Below are positions 50,075 to 58,485 of a stretch of DNA of 64,000 nt, piece by piece. Where the stretch lies: the NCBI GenBank assembly GCA_034435975.1, contig DAOTWD010000145.1, positions 248,001-312,000 on the forward strand. The letters are read 5' to 3'. Position 1 is the first letter of the stretch, and the number at the start of each line of letters is the position of its first letter. This stretch comes from CAKZQX01 sp034435975 (lineage in GTDB: Bacteria > Chloroflexota > Chloroflexia > Chloroflexales > Chloroflexaceae). The notes under the pieces are model-generated. The model saw only the letters and a program-made list of their open reading frames with translations. It was not told the origin of the DNA and searched no databases. The translations under genes were made by a program, and so were the position numbers.

Positions 50075-51442
50075 CTAAGCGAAGATTACCCGATAGGTTA
50101 CAGCATCATCCCCCTCCACCAGCCGCTTGTCTGCCGCCGTTGGCCCGGTGGAGATCAGGCCCACCGGTAGCCCCAGGTCAGCCGCCAGAATGCCAGGCAG
50201 GTCTGACGGGTGTGCCAGCGGTTCGAGGCAGGGCCGACAGCGGGTCAGGTTGTGAGTGAGCTGTTCTTGATACGCCAGCATGGCTGCTCCCTGGCCGTGG
50301 CTGGCGCGGGTCAGGCGCTCGACGATGAAGGTATCATAGTGGTAGCGGCGGCAAATCTGCACTGTCGGCAATGCAGACAGGCGATCCACGCAAGTCAGCG
50401 CCAGGTAATCGAGAGCACCAATAACTTCCAGTGCATAACGCAGCATGACCAGATCCAGCCAGCCGACGCGGAAGCCCTGCTGCCAGTCGTTGGTGCCATT
50501 GCAGGCATCAGGGAGCGCACGAGTCAGCGCGGCATCTTCGGTAACGAACGGCCCGGCACCGTGGCGTGTGGCATAGGCACGGGTGATGCCAATGCGTACC
50601 ACATGTCCCGCGTAATCTGCTGCGGCCAGCAACCGGTTGGCATGCGCCAGCGTGGTGGTACTCCAGGTGGTGTGGGGATGAAAGCCATGCCACTCATCGA
50701 GGAGTACGCCCTGGGCACCTTCAAAGATTACTGTGCCAGCACGTTGCAATAGGTGTGATAGGTAGTTGCCGGGCACAATCCGCGCCCGGGTCGCAACGTT
50801 GCTATAGACATCAACGAACTCCTCCAGCCTGTCAGGATCGGTCAGCATCGCCCACTCGCGATCCGCTTGCTCGATCTGGGGCAGCGACGGTCGCAACGCA
50901 GTGACTTTGGACAGGTTCAGCCTGCGCAGCCATTCCAGCCGCATGCGTACCGTGGCGGGGTTACGCAGATGCCTGGCAAACAGCACCTGATCGCCATACT
51001 GCAGATAGTCGGCCATGGTTTCGCCAATACCCATACCACAGCTTCCATGCCGCTGGTCGCCTCGCGACAGTTCTTGCAGGCGATTGGCCGCCCGCTGAAA
51101 GGGTGTGACGATCAGCGCCCGCTCGTCGATAGTCGTGTGCGCAAACGGATCAGCAATACCCAGCGTCTGTAGATGTTCTGCTTCGGCCTCCATTGCCAGC
51201 GGATCGATGAGCATGTACTGGCTGAGGTGCGTAGACGCACCGGCCAGCGTCCCACTGCCGAACTGCGAGAAGACGTGTTCCTGGAGCGGTATGCCGGACA
51301 TTACCACACGATGCCCGGCCTGTGCCCCACCATTGTAGCGCACCACCGTGTGTGCATCATAGGTGCGGGTCAGAAAGTCAACAATCGACCCCTTGCCCGC
51401 ATCACCAAACCCGAGATCGACGGTCAAAAATGCCTGTTGCAT
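50075..51442 (-). CDS. Adenylosuccinate synthetase paralogue
   Basis: 455 residues with a PurA-type fold: FLTVDLGFGDAGKGSIVD replaces the canonical GDEGKGKIVD nucleotide loop (an Ala for Glu and Ser for Lys), RYNGGAQAGHRVV retains the catalytic-loop His, GSCGMGIGET, IFEGAQGVLLDEWHG and HTTWSTTT match the family core, and GITRAYATRHGAGPF the late loop (TRhGAGPF). PurA joins Asp and IMP with GTP. The unusual loop and the neighbour, a vWA protein transcribed ahead of it, suggest a specialised role, not housekeeping purine synthesis. Start ATG after AAGGAACAC. The 172-bp gap to the upstream vWA gene has a heptameric repeat. Confidence 0.78.
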   Translation of the reverse strand: MQQAFLTVDLGFGDAGKGSIVDFLTRTYDAHTVVRYNGGAQAGHRVVMSGIPLQEHVFSQFGSGTLAGASTHLSQYMLIDPLAMEAEAEHLQTLGIADPFAHTTIDERALIVTPFQRAANRLQELSRGDQRHGSCGMGIGETMADYLQYGDQVLFARHLRNPATVRMRLEWLRRLNLSKVTALRPSLPQIEQADREWAMLTDPDRLEEFVDVYSNVATRARIVPGNYLSHLLQRAGTVIFEGAQGVLLDEWHGFHPHTTWSTTTLAHANRLLAAADYAGHVVRIGITRAYATRHGAGPFVTEDAALTRALPDACNGTNDWQQGFRVGWLDLVMLRYALEVIGALDYLALTCVDRLSALPTVQICRRYHYDTFIVERLTRASHGQGAAMLAYQEQLTHNLTRCRPCLEPLAHPSDLPGILAADLGLPVGLISTGPTAADKRLVEGDDAVTYRVIFA

Positions 51443-51542
51443 AGACTGTGTTCCTTCTTCAGCATCAGAGCCTCTCTATGTTGGCAGGTGAGAACATGAG
51501 AACACATAGACGCCCTGTCGACCACAACCAGATAATCAAAAC

Positions 51543-51574
51543 CTTTGCGTCTTTGCCCCTTTGCGCCTTTGCGT
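51543..51574 (-). repeat. CGCAAAG-type tandem heptamers
   Basis: On the minus strand AACGCAAAGGCGCAAAGGGG and further CAAAGACGCAAAGG: four units of about 8-9 bases. The same kind of array occurs around 20258-20400. It lies between the vWA and PurA-like genes. Confidence 0.6.
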
Positions 51575-51614
51575 TAAAAAAGAGCCGTCACCGCCCGTCT
51601 GGTCGCCTCACGCC

Positions 51615-52562
51615 TCACCATATCTGATCCGGCAGCACTGGTGGGCGCACGGCGGCATAGCGTGTCAGGGCCATAACGGCTGTTGCGGTGGCGTGCGGGT
51701 CATGCCCGGCATGCACCAGATCATCGGCACCGCGACCCAGATCAAAGATTGTACCTTCACACAGGCCGATCGCCAGTGCGATTGTCTCGCATACGGCTGT
51801 CTCATCTTCCAGAAATAACGTACGCTCACCCAGCAGATTTTTCCAGACTGCCTGCACCTCAATGTTGCGCCCATGAGACGTGTTGGTGGGGACGATATGG
51901 AAGTACTCGTACTGGCGTTGCACCTCGGCGACAATTTGTTCAATCGGAATATGACTCTGCAGTACATCGCCGATATATTGCCGGACATGTTCGCGTCGCA
52001 GAACCGGATAGGGCTGCTCGTCGCCAATTGTGAAGAGGTAGCCTTTGCGCCCCCGCCGCTCATAACAGTCGATGATCGTGTGTTGAGCGCAAAAATAGAG
52101 CGCCAGTTCATACGACTCACGCACCTGCCCTCCCCCACCGCCTTCGAGGTAGATCTTCCCCAGATCGTCGTCCATCTCCAACCCCGACTCAAACTGGCCG
52201 ATCTGCAGCGGCACCCGATCGCAGTAGGCATCCCCCACTGCCCCAAACAGGATCTGCGGATGCGCAATATACCCTTTGTGGAGCAATACGCGCATCAACG
52301 CCCCCAGTCGGGTTTGCAGCACACGTGGCACCCTATCCATCGAGCCGGTGACATCGAAAAGAACAGCGATGGCGACCGAGTGGGGATGCTGGTCACTATC
52401 ACGGCTCTCGCGCGTGACACCAAAGGGATTCATCTGCTCGTGAACGCGAACCACACCGCTCTCGCGTACATATTGATCATAGGTAAACGCCGTCTGATGT
52501 CGGGCACGTCGCCTATTTTGCCGTGAATGATAGGCACTGTCGCTCCAAAATGAAAAGCCCAT
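51615..52562 (-). CDS. vWA-like protein paired with PurA paralogue
   Basis: 315 residues; ATG after AAAGGAAATC. From residue ~60: HSVAIAVLFDVTGSMDRVPR, a vWA fold with DVTGSM in place of DxSxS, and later LEGGGGGQVRESYELALYF (Thr ligand replaced by Gly-rich loop) and YLFTIGDEQPYP with the acidic MIDAS residue. The C-terminal ~120 residues are helical. No signal or transmembrane segment, so it is cytoplasmic. Upstream of and co-oriented with the PurA-like gene at 172 bp distance, probably one operon. TerY-like and vWA proteins in nucleotide-linked conflict systems show comparable GGGGGxxxES loops; the function is not known. Confidence 0.7.
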   Translation of the reverse strand: MGFSFWSDSAYHSRQNRRRARHQTAFTYDQYVRESGVVRVHEQMNPFGVTRESRDSDQHPHSVAIAVLFDVTGSMDRVPRVLQTRLGALMRVLLHKGYIAHPQILFGAVGDAYCDRVPLQIGQFESGLEMDDDLGKIYLEGGGGGQVRESYELALYFCAQHTIIDCYERRGRKGYLFTIGDEQPYPVLRREHVRQYIGDVLQSHIPIEQIVAEVQRQYEYFHIVPTNTSHGRNIEVQAVWKNLLGERTLFLEDETAVCETIALAIGLCEGTIFDLGRGADDLVHAGHDPHATATAVMALTRYAAVRPPVLPDQIW

Positions 52563-52762
52563 AATGATTTCCTTTCAGGATAAGCCCGCCCGGCCTCTGA
52601 ACGGGCGAGGCTCCTTGTTCATGAAGCCCGCCTGCGCCGGTTGCTCTTGCCCGGCTGCAGCAGTGGCCGTCACCCGACGCTTCCGCGTCCAGGCACACAC
52701 CACTGCCTACGTCTGATCAGTTGACAATAAGGGATGTCGTGCTATGCCCCAGAGACACCCCA

Positions 52763-52807
52763 TTAGTGTACAAATGACACTAAGATTATAGTGTATAATC
52801 GACACTA
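52763..52807. promoter_or_regulatory. bioB: Tandem inverted-repeat operator over the bioB promoter
   Basis: TTAGTGT-N7-ACACTAA (52763-52783) is followed after 5 bases by TAGTGT-N7-ACACTA (52789-52807). A -10 box TATAAT (52794-52799) lies inside the second site. A repressor bound to both would block bioB. The half-site differs from known BirA (TTGTAAACC) and BioR boxes. The site lies 138 bp upstream of the bioB start; the divergent vWA gene starts 200 bp away. Confidence 0.7.
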
Positions 52808-52944
52808 TGTCAAGCGGCAATCCATGGCGATTTGCATTTCGGGCCTGATTGTGGTGTAATGCAGCCGGTTCAAGCTGGTGTATGCTTGAGAGCCACCCAT
52901 CGTGCTTGCATCCCATTGATGGTTTGTATGGAGGAAAGAACTGT

Positions 52945-53970
52945 ATGAACTTCCACACGCTGGCGGATAAGTCAATAGCCGGAATAACGCTCACTCGCGA
53001 CGAATGTCGCGCTGTGCTGCGTAGCCCGAATGAACGCATCCTGGAAGTACTGGACGCGGCCTACAAGGTACGCTACCACTTTTGCGGCAACCGTGTCCAT
53101 CTGCATATGCTGATCAACGCCAAGAGCGGTCTCTGCCCGGAAGATTGTCACTACTGCTCACAGTCCAGGATTTCAACTGCCGATATCGAGCGCTACCCAA
53201 TGGTGAGTATGGAACGACTGCTGGAAGGTGCGCGCCAGGCGAAAGCAGCACGCAGCCTGCGCTACTGCATTGCGATCAGTACCCGCGGTGCGACTGACCG
53301 CGAAATTGATCACCTAGCAGCGGCGGTACGCCGTATTAAGGAAGAGGTGGAGATTGCGATTTGCTGCACGGTCGGGATTATTTCGGAGGAGAAGGCGCGG
53401 CGACTATACGAGGCCGGGGTAGAGCAGCTTAATCACAACCTGAATACAAGTGAACGGTACTACCCGAAGATCTGTACGACGCACACCTATCAAGATCGGG
53501 TTAACACGCTGTTGTCTGCACGCCGGGCAGGGTTGACGCTGTGTACCGGGGCGATTTTTGGTCAGGGCGAAACCGAGGATGATATTATTGATGTGGCACT
53601 GGCGCTGCGCGATCTTGACCCGCAGTCAATCCCGGTCAACTTCCTGATTGCTATGGAAGGCACTCCGCTTGCGGGCACGAATTACCTGAAACCACAGGAC
53701 TGCCTGCGCATCCTGTGTCTGATGCGCTTTCTAAATCCCGGCCAGGAGATTCGGGTTTCGGCTGGCCGCGAGGCACATATCCGCTCACTCCAGCCACTGG
53801 CGCTCTATCCGGCCAACTCGGTGTTTGTGTCGGGTTATCTGACCAGCGATGGACAGGACTATCAGGAGACGTGGCAGATGATTCGTGATCTGGGCTTCGA
53901 GATCGACGAGTATACAGCGGCCGAGACGCACGCGTGCGAACGTTCGGATGGTGAAACCGTGGCAGGGTAA
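52945..53970 (+). CDS. bioB: Biotin synthase
   Basis: 341 residues from the ATG at 52945 (GGAGGAAAG seven bases upstream). Radical-SAM [4Fe-4S] motif CPEDCHYCSQS (C-x3-C-x2-C) follows HLHMLINAKSGL. Also seen: CCTVGIISEEKARRL, AGVEQLNHNLNTSERYY, GAIFGQGETEDD, PVNFLIAMEGTPL and VSAGREAHIRSLQPLALYPA, including the Arg and Cys ligands of the [2Fe-2S] cluster region. It inserts sulfur into dethiobiotin. An operator lies at its promoter. Other bio genes follow at 54-59 kb but are separated by long repeat-rich spacers. Confidence 0.96.
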   Translation: MNFHTLADKSIAGITLTRDECRAVLRSPNERILEVLDAAYKVRYHFCGNRVHLHMLINAKSGLCPEDCHYCSQSRISTADIERYPMVSMERLLEGARQAKAARSLRYCIAISTRGATDREIDHLAAAVRRIKEEVEIAICCTVGIISEEKARRLYEAGVEQLNHNLNTSERYYPKICTTHTYQDRVNTLLSARRAGLTLCTGAIFGQGETEDDIIDVALALRDLDPQSIPVNFLIAMEGTPLAGTNYLKPQDCLRILCLMRFLNPGQEIRVSAGREAHIRSLQPLALYPANSVFVSGYLTSDGQDYQETWQMIRDLGFEIDEYTAAETHACERSDGETVAG

Positions 53971-54000
53971 GTCAAGAGGAACATTGAGACGTTGAGCGAT

Positions 54001-54034
54001 GGAATGGTGGAACACTCCACTGTTCCACCGTTCC
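54001..54034. terminator. Bidirectional terminator between bioB and bioY
   Basis: GGAATGGTGGAACA and TGTTCCACCGTTCC form a 14-bp stem with one mismatch and a 6-base loop between the convergent bioB and bioY genes. Confidence 0.7.
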
Positions 54035-54049
54035 ACGAACCGAACGAAC

Positions 54050-54667
54050 CTAGCTACGCTCTTTGTTGGTACCAAGCAGCTTCCAGCCACCAGGCAAAAC
54101 TCCAACGGCGATCAGCACCTTGATCGCATCACCAATAATAAAGGGCACCACTCCTTGCAGCAACGCGGCGCCCAGGCCCATTCCCAGGCCAAGCGCCAAC
54201 CAGCCCGCACCCAGCACATAGAAGATCAGGCTGCCGATCACCAGCGCTGCGGCATACGTACCCACGTGCCGATCCCAACCACGCTCGGCAAACCAGCCCA
54301 TCACCGCTGCAACAATGGGGAAAGCCACCAGATAACCCAGGGTTGCGCCCTGCATATACACAATCCCGCTATTGCCCGCAGTGAATACCGGCAGACCAAT
54401 CGCACCCAGCACCAGATACAGCAGCATTGAGGCGAAACCGAGTCGGCTGCCCAGCAAACTCCCTGTCAGCAACACGCCCAGGGTTGAACCCACAATCGGC
54501 ACCGGGGTGAACGGCAGATAGATGCGAATCCGGGCCAGCAACGCGGTAAAGAGACAGCCCGCAATAACCAGAGCCGTGCTTTGCACTACCTTGTTTGCCA
54601 ATATGCCCTGTTGCGGCACGACCTGCTGCGCCAATGTGCCCGACCGGGAAGTACCTACAAACGCCAT
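54050..54667 (-). CDS. bioY: Biotin transporter BioY (ECF S component)
   Basis: 205 residues from the ATG at 54667 (GGAGG, 8 bases). Six hydrophobic helices. BioY motifs: ARIRIYLPFTPVPI near the first loop, LGVLLTGSLLGSRLG, GAIGLPVFTAG, and GATLGYLVAFPIVA (biotin-binding region); the C-terminal GDAIKVLIAVG is typical. It imports biotin, alone or with the EcfAT module. It is convergent with bioB and divergent from bioF across ~660 bp of repeats. The bio-gene surroundings confirm the assignment. Confidence 0.95.
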   Translation of the reverse strand: MAFVGTSRSGTLAQQVVPQQGILANKVVQSTALVIAGCLFTALLARIRIYLPFTPVPIVGSTLGVLLTGSLLGSRLGFASMLLYLVLGAIGLPVFTAGNSGIVYMQGATLGYLVAFPIVAAVMGWFAERGWDRHVGTYAAALVIGSLIFYVLGAGWLALGLGMGLGAALLQGVVPFIIGDAIKVLIAVGVLPGGWKLLGTNKERS

Positions 54668-54786
54668 ACGATTGACCTCCTTAACAACAACTATCCTGAT
54701 CTGGATACCGAATATTGACCAGCGCTGACAATCCAGACTAGCTTGCCCCATAGGGTGCCAATCGTCGCCAGTTGGATACACAAAGC

Positions 54787-54934
54787 GAGACCCGGCCCAA
54801 GCCAGGACTCCGGTCTGCCGAACTTGCTATCGTCACCGTCGAGTCCCGGCTGCAGCTCGGACGGAGCGAGACCCGGCTCAAGCCAGGACTCCGGTCTTCA
54901 CAATTGCTCAAGCCGGCACTCCGGTCTTCACAAC
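54787..54934. repeat. GAGACCCGGC / ACTCCGGTCT repeats
   Basis: GAGACCCGGC-CAAGCCAGGACTCCGGTCT occurs at 54787 and again at 54868 (one or two differences), with an incomplete third copy at 54907 (CTCAAGCCGGCACTCCGGTC). GAGTCCCGGC at 54841 is complementary. Same word family as 50011-50064. The spacer 54668-55333 holds this and the hairpins at 55189-55263, with no gene. Confidence 0.6.
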
Positions 54935-55188
54935 TGATGGAGGATTGCTATATAACCCACGCACACGCTCCACAAAATGAGCCGAAGAGCGTCGTATACC
55001 CTCTGCGGCAAGACCTGAATCTGAATGATGTCGTCGCTGATCTGCGTTATTATAGCATTAAAAAGGAAGTGGATTGTTTTTCTCGCCCGGGACACTTGCA
55101 ATGTAGCGCTACCTGTGGTTTCATGCACCCCACATCAACTGGTGCAAGCTGAGTAACCGTTCAGGGGAACGTTCGCCAGCGGGGGTTG

Positions 55189-55263
55189 TGGGGGCCTGCG
55201 GCCCCCGCGAAACCCTTGTTCGGCCTGTTGTGGCGACAAAGCCGCCACAACAGGCTGAACAAG
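55189..55263. repeat. Two strong hairpins before bioF
   Basis: GGGGGCCTGCGGCCCCC (about 55192-55208) is followed by a ~20-bp stem, CTTGTTCGGCCTGTTGTGGC (55215-55234), paired with GCCACAACAGGCTGAACAAG (55244-55263) with one mismatch. The first hairpin recurs at 57061-57077. They lie 70 bp upstream of bioF and may act as terminator, attenuator or REP-like sequence. Confidence 0.6.
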
Positions 55264-55333
55264 AACCTCCTGGAGCGGCACTGCCCCTCCAAACCAACCC
55301 ACCTGAACGGTTACGCAAGCTGATAGGAACACT

Positions 55334-56533
55334 ATGGACAAGAAGATCCGGCCAGGGCACTTTATGCAACGACGCCTGGACGCGCTGCATAAACGCCATC
55401 TCTACCGTCAACTGCACGTTGTCGCGGCGGGGTGCGACCCGTGGCTCGAGCGTGACGGTCAGCGTCTGCTCAATCTTAGCTCCAACAGCTATCTGGGGCT
55501 GGCTGGACATCCCGACGTAAAAGCCGCGGCAGCCGCAGCGGCGTCTGAACTGGGATGCGGTGCAGGCGCTTCGCGGTTGATTGCCGGTACCAGTGCTTTG
55601 CAGATAACATTGGAAACGCGGCTGGCGCATTTTAAGCAGGCCGAGGCGGCACTGCTCTTCAGTAGCGGCTATATGGCGAATATCGGCGTTATTCCGGCGC
55701 TTGTCGGGCCGGGCGATCTCGTGCTAGGCGACGAACTGAATCACGCCAGCCTGATCGACGGGTGCCGCCTGAGCCGCGCCACCTATCAGACCTACCCACA
55801 CACGAATGTGACCGCGCTGGAGCAACATCTGATCCGGGCCAGGACACGCGGCCCACAGGGGCAATGCCTGGTTGTCACCGATACCGTCTTTAGCATGGAT
55901 GGCGACCTCGCGCCGCTGGCCGACATTGCTGCGCTCTGTCAGCAGTACGACGCGCTGCTGTATGTCGATGAAGCGCATGCTACGGGTTGTATTGGCCCCG
56001 GTGGGCGTGGACTGGTGGCCGCGACCGGGGTGAAAGAGCAGGTCATGGTGGCAATGAGTACGTTGAGTAAGGCACTGGGCAACGCTGGCGCGTTTATTAC
56101 CGCTGATCAACTCGTGATCGAGTATGTCCTCAATGTTGCTCGCAGCTTTATTTTTACCACCGCGTTGCCACCAACGGTGGTCGCGGCGGCACTGGCGGCG
56201 CTCGATGTGCTGGAGCGAGAACCGCAACGGGTTGAACGCCTGCAAGCTCTGGGAACCTTCTTTCGGCAGAGCTTGCAGCAACTGGGCTTTAATACTCTGG
56301 CCTCGGCCACCCACATTGTGCCTGTACTGGTCGGCGACTCGGCGCGGGCGCTGGAAATGGCATCCGCTTTGCAGCAGGCCGGCGTGTTTGCGGTGGCAAT
56401 CCGTCCACCAACCGTACCGCTCGGTGCGGCGCGGGTGCGAGCCAGCGTGATGGCGTCGCATACCGAGGAAGATCTGGCGTTTGCCATTGATGCCTTTGGG
56501 ACTGTTGGCCGCCGGTTGGGGCTGATTGACTGA
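55334..56533 (+). CDS. bioF: 8-amino-7-oxononanoate synthase (or related alpha-oxoamine synthase)
   Basis: 399 residues. Fold type I PLP enzyme: NLSSNSYLGLAGHPDVK at the start of the core, GCGAGASRLIAGTSALQITLE, FSSGYMANIGV, DELNHASLIDGCRLS, VTDTVFSMDGDLAPL, YVDEAHATG and the Schiff-base Lys in STLSKALGNAGAF (about residue 246). It condenses pimeloyl-ACP/CoA with alanine. 2-amino-3-ketobutyrate CoA ligase is the closest alternative; the bioA/bioD neighbours support bioF. No bioC/bioH for pimelate synthesis is seen. ATG with AGGAAC upstream. Confidence 0.92.
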   Translation: MDKKIRPGHFMQRRLDALHKRHLYRQLHVVAAGCDPWLERDGQRLLNLSSNSYLGLAGHPDVKAAAAAAASELGCGAGASRLIAGTSALQITLETRLAHFKQAEAALLFSSGYMANIGVIPALVGPGDLVLGDELNHASLIDGCRLSRATYQTYPHTNVTALEQHLIRARTRGPQGQCLVVTDTVFSMDGDLAPLADIAALCQQYDALLYVDEAHATGCIGPGGRGLVAATGVKEQVMVAMSTLSKALGNAGAFITADQLVIEYVLNVARSFIFTTALPPTVVAAALAALDVLEREPQRVERLQALGTFFRQSLQQLGFNTLASATHIVPVLVGDSARALEMASALQQAGVFAVAIRPPTVPLGAARVRASVMASHTEEDLAFAIDAFGTVGRRLGLID

Positions 56534-56868
56534 ACACAACCAACTACACTGGCACCGCGCTATCGCAACCATGTGCTATACTATCCGTATCGGTACCACC
56601 TGTTGTGCTGGAGGGAGTGGTATGGTTGCCCGTGACTCGACGCACCCGCTGGCCACTCCAGCGGCATGCGACGCTACGGCCGAGCCACCTGCCGATGCTT
56701 GCCCTGCAGAACCATGTGCGTGCTCAGAACACGCGCAAAGCGGCACGGCCTGGCACCAATCTTCGTAGACACAGGAGGCAGGCACAGCGGCAACGAGTGT
56801 GAGGCGCAGACGTATATCTACATATGCCATGTCTCTTTCAATGGAATGTACCCTGCTTCCTATAACAG

Positions 56869-56981
56869 GCATCATGAACGAGTCATACCATTGCGTCTTT
56901 TTGCATCGTGGGGGTATTTCCACTGGTGCGCTGCTGACCTTTGCATCATGAACGAGTCGTACCATTGCGTCTTTTTGCATC
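56869..56981. repeat. Two-copy 39-bp direct repeat, CRISPR-like spacing
   Basis: The 39-bp unit begins GCATCATGAACGAGTC and ends CCATTGCGTCTTTTTGCATC; copies at 56869-56907 and 56943-56981 differ at one base and are separated by 35 bp. The dimensions are like one repeat-spacer-repeat of a CRISPR, but only two copies exist and no cas gene is present. It is in the 635-bp spacer 56534-57168, where no gene is supported. Confidence 0.6.
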
Positions 56982-57007
56982 CCTGTGCGTTCCTCTGTGA
57001 TAAAAAA

Positions 57008-57039
57008 GCTCGTTGGAGTACGATCGTACTCCAACGAGC
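57008..57039. terminator. 32-bp perfect palindrome, terminator-like
   Basis: GCTCGTTGGAGTACGA followed exactly by its complement TCGTACTCCAACGAGC. Six A precede it and CCTTTAT follows, so its hairpin could terminate transcription in either direction. It lies between bioF and bioA. A half-like sequence (TCTCGTTGGAGTACTC) is at 47140-47155. Confidence 0.65.
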
Positions 57040-57168
57040 CTTTATCTCGGCGGGGGTGTGGGGGCCTGCGGCCCCCGCGTACGTTCGCTTGTGATGTTGG
57101 TGGAACAAAGCCGTGCCGAGCTTCCTTCCCCAGAGGATGTCTCATTGTAGTAATAGGAATGAAGACCT

Positions 57169-58485
57169 ATGAATATGGCACACACTGCCAATCTTGAACA
57201 GGACGATAAACGGTATTTATGGCATCCCTTCACCCAGCAACAGGACTGGGAAGCAGAACCCCAGCTGATCATTGAACGGGCCGAAGGTTGTTATCTGATC
57301 GACATTCATGGCAACCGGTATCTTGATGGCGTATCGTCCCTATGGGTGAATGTGCATGGGCACTGCCGACCAGAGATCAACCAGGCGATCATGGCCCAAC
57401 TACAAAAGGTGGCACACTCAACCTTCCTGGGGCTAACCCACCCACCTGGCATTCATCTGGCCCGACGGCTGATTGAGATCGCCCCTGGTCACCTCCAGCG
57501 TGTCTTTTACTCTGATACCGGGGCGGCGGCGGTGGAGATCGCGCTGAAGATGGCGTTTCAATACTGGCAACAATGCCCAGACCGGCGCCCGCAAAAAACA
57601 CGCTTCTTCTCGCTGCGCAACGACTACCACGGCGACACTGTGGGTGCGATGAGTGTGGGCAGGATCGATTTATTTTTTCAGATCTATCATCCACTATTTT
57701 TCCCAACACTCACGGCTGGCTATGATCTGGCCGAAATCGAACGGGTCATTGCCACCCATGCCGATGAACTGGCAGCGGTGGTCATGGAACCCCTGGTGCA
57801 GGGTGCGGCTGGCATCCTGGTCTATCCACCCGGTTTCACTCGTGCGGTGTGGGAGATTGCGCAGCGCCATAATGTCCTGTTTATTGTCGATGAAGTCGCC
57901 ACTGGCTTTGGACGCACCGGTAAGATGTTTGCCTGTGAACACGAGGACATCATGCCCGATCTGATGGCACTGGGCAAAGGCATCAGTGGTGGCTATCTGC
58001 CACTGGCAGCGACGCTGGCTACCGAGGAGATCTATCGCGCCTTTCTAGGAAATATCGATCAGTTCCGCACGTTCTATCATGGTCATACCTACACTGGCAA
58101 TCCGCTGGTGTGTGCAGCAGCGCTGGCAAGCCTCGATCTGTTTGAGCACGATCACACGCTGGAACACCTGGCGGACAGAATTGTGCAGTTGCAGCAGGGC
58201 TTGCAGCGCTTCTGGGAATTACCGCTGGTTGGTGACATCCGACAGTGTGGCTTTATGGCCGGAATTGAACTAATGCAGGATCGTACTCACAAAAGGCCCT
58301 TCCCGCTGAACATGCGCGTCGCGGCACGGGTGATCCAGGCCGCCCGGCGGCGTGGGGTGATTATTCGCCCGCTCGCGGATACGCTGGTGTTGATGCCACC
58401 ACTCGCGATCAGCAGCGATGAACTGGCACATCTCCTGGATAGGGTGTATGCCGCGATCCAGGACGTGGCCGAGGTGTTCCTATGA
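57169..58485 (+). CDS. bioA: Adenosylmethionine-8-amino-7-oxononanoate aminotransferase
   Basis: 438 residues, class III PLP aminotransferase. YLWHPFTQQQDW at the N-terminus is specific for BioA; SSLWVNVHGHCRPEIN, FYSDTGAAAVEIALKMA, YHGDTVGAMSVG, PLVQGAAGILVYPPGF, DEVATGFGRTG and the Schiff-base Lys in ALGKGISGGYLPLAA (about residue 270) follow. It converts KAPA to DAPA with SAM as amino donor. The start is ATG at 57169 or the second ATG 6 bp on. Its stop overlaps the bioD start by 4 bp (ATGA). Confidence 0.96.
   Translation: MNMAHTANLEQDDKRYLWHPFTQQQDWEAEPQLIIERAEGCYLIDIHGNRYLDGVSSLWVNVHGHCRPEINQAIMAQLQKVAHSTFLGLTHPPGIHLARRLIEIAPGHLQRVFYSDTGAAAVEIALKMAFQYWQQCPDRRPQKTRFFSLRNDYHGDTVGAMSVGRIDLFFQIYHPLFFPTLTAGYDLAEIERVIATHADELAAVVMEPLVQGAAGILVYPPGFTRAVWEIAQRHNVLFIVDEVATGFGRTGKMFACEHEDIMPDLMALGKGISGGYLPLAATLATEEIYRAFLGNIDQFRTFYHGHTYTGNPLVCAAALASLDLFEHDHTLEHLADRIVQLQQGLQRFWELPLVGDIRQCGFMAGIELMQDRTHKRPFPLNMRVAARVIQAARRRGVIIRPLADTLVLMPPLAISSDELAHLLDRVYAAIQDVAEVFL

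Noticed and set aside
56869..56981. CRISPR array
   Set aside because: Only two repeats, no leader and no cas genes; kept as a repeat only.
56576..57145. 189-residue open frame on the minus strand upstream of bioA
   Set aside because: Consists of two direct repeats, the 32-bp palindrome and a GC hairpin; amino-acid content is low-complexity.
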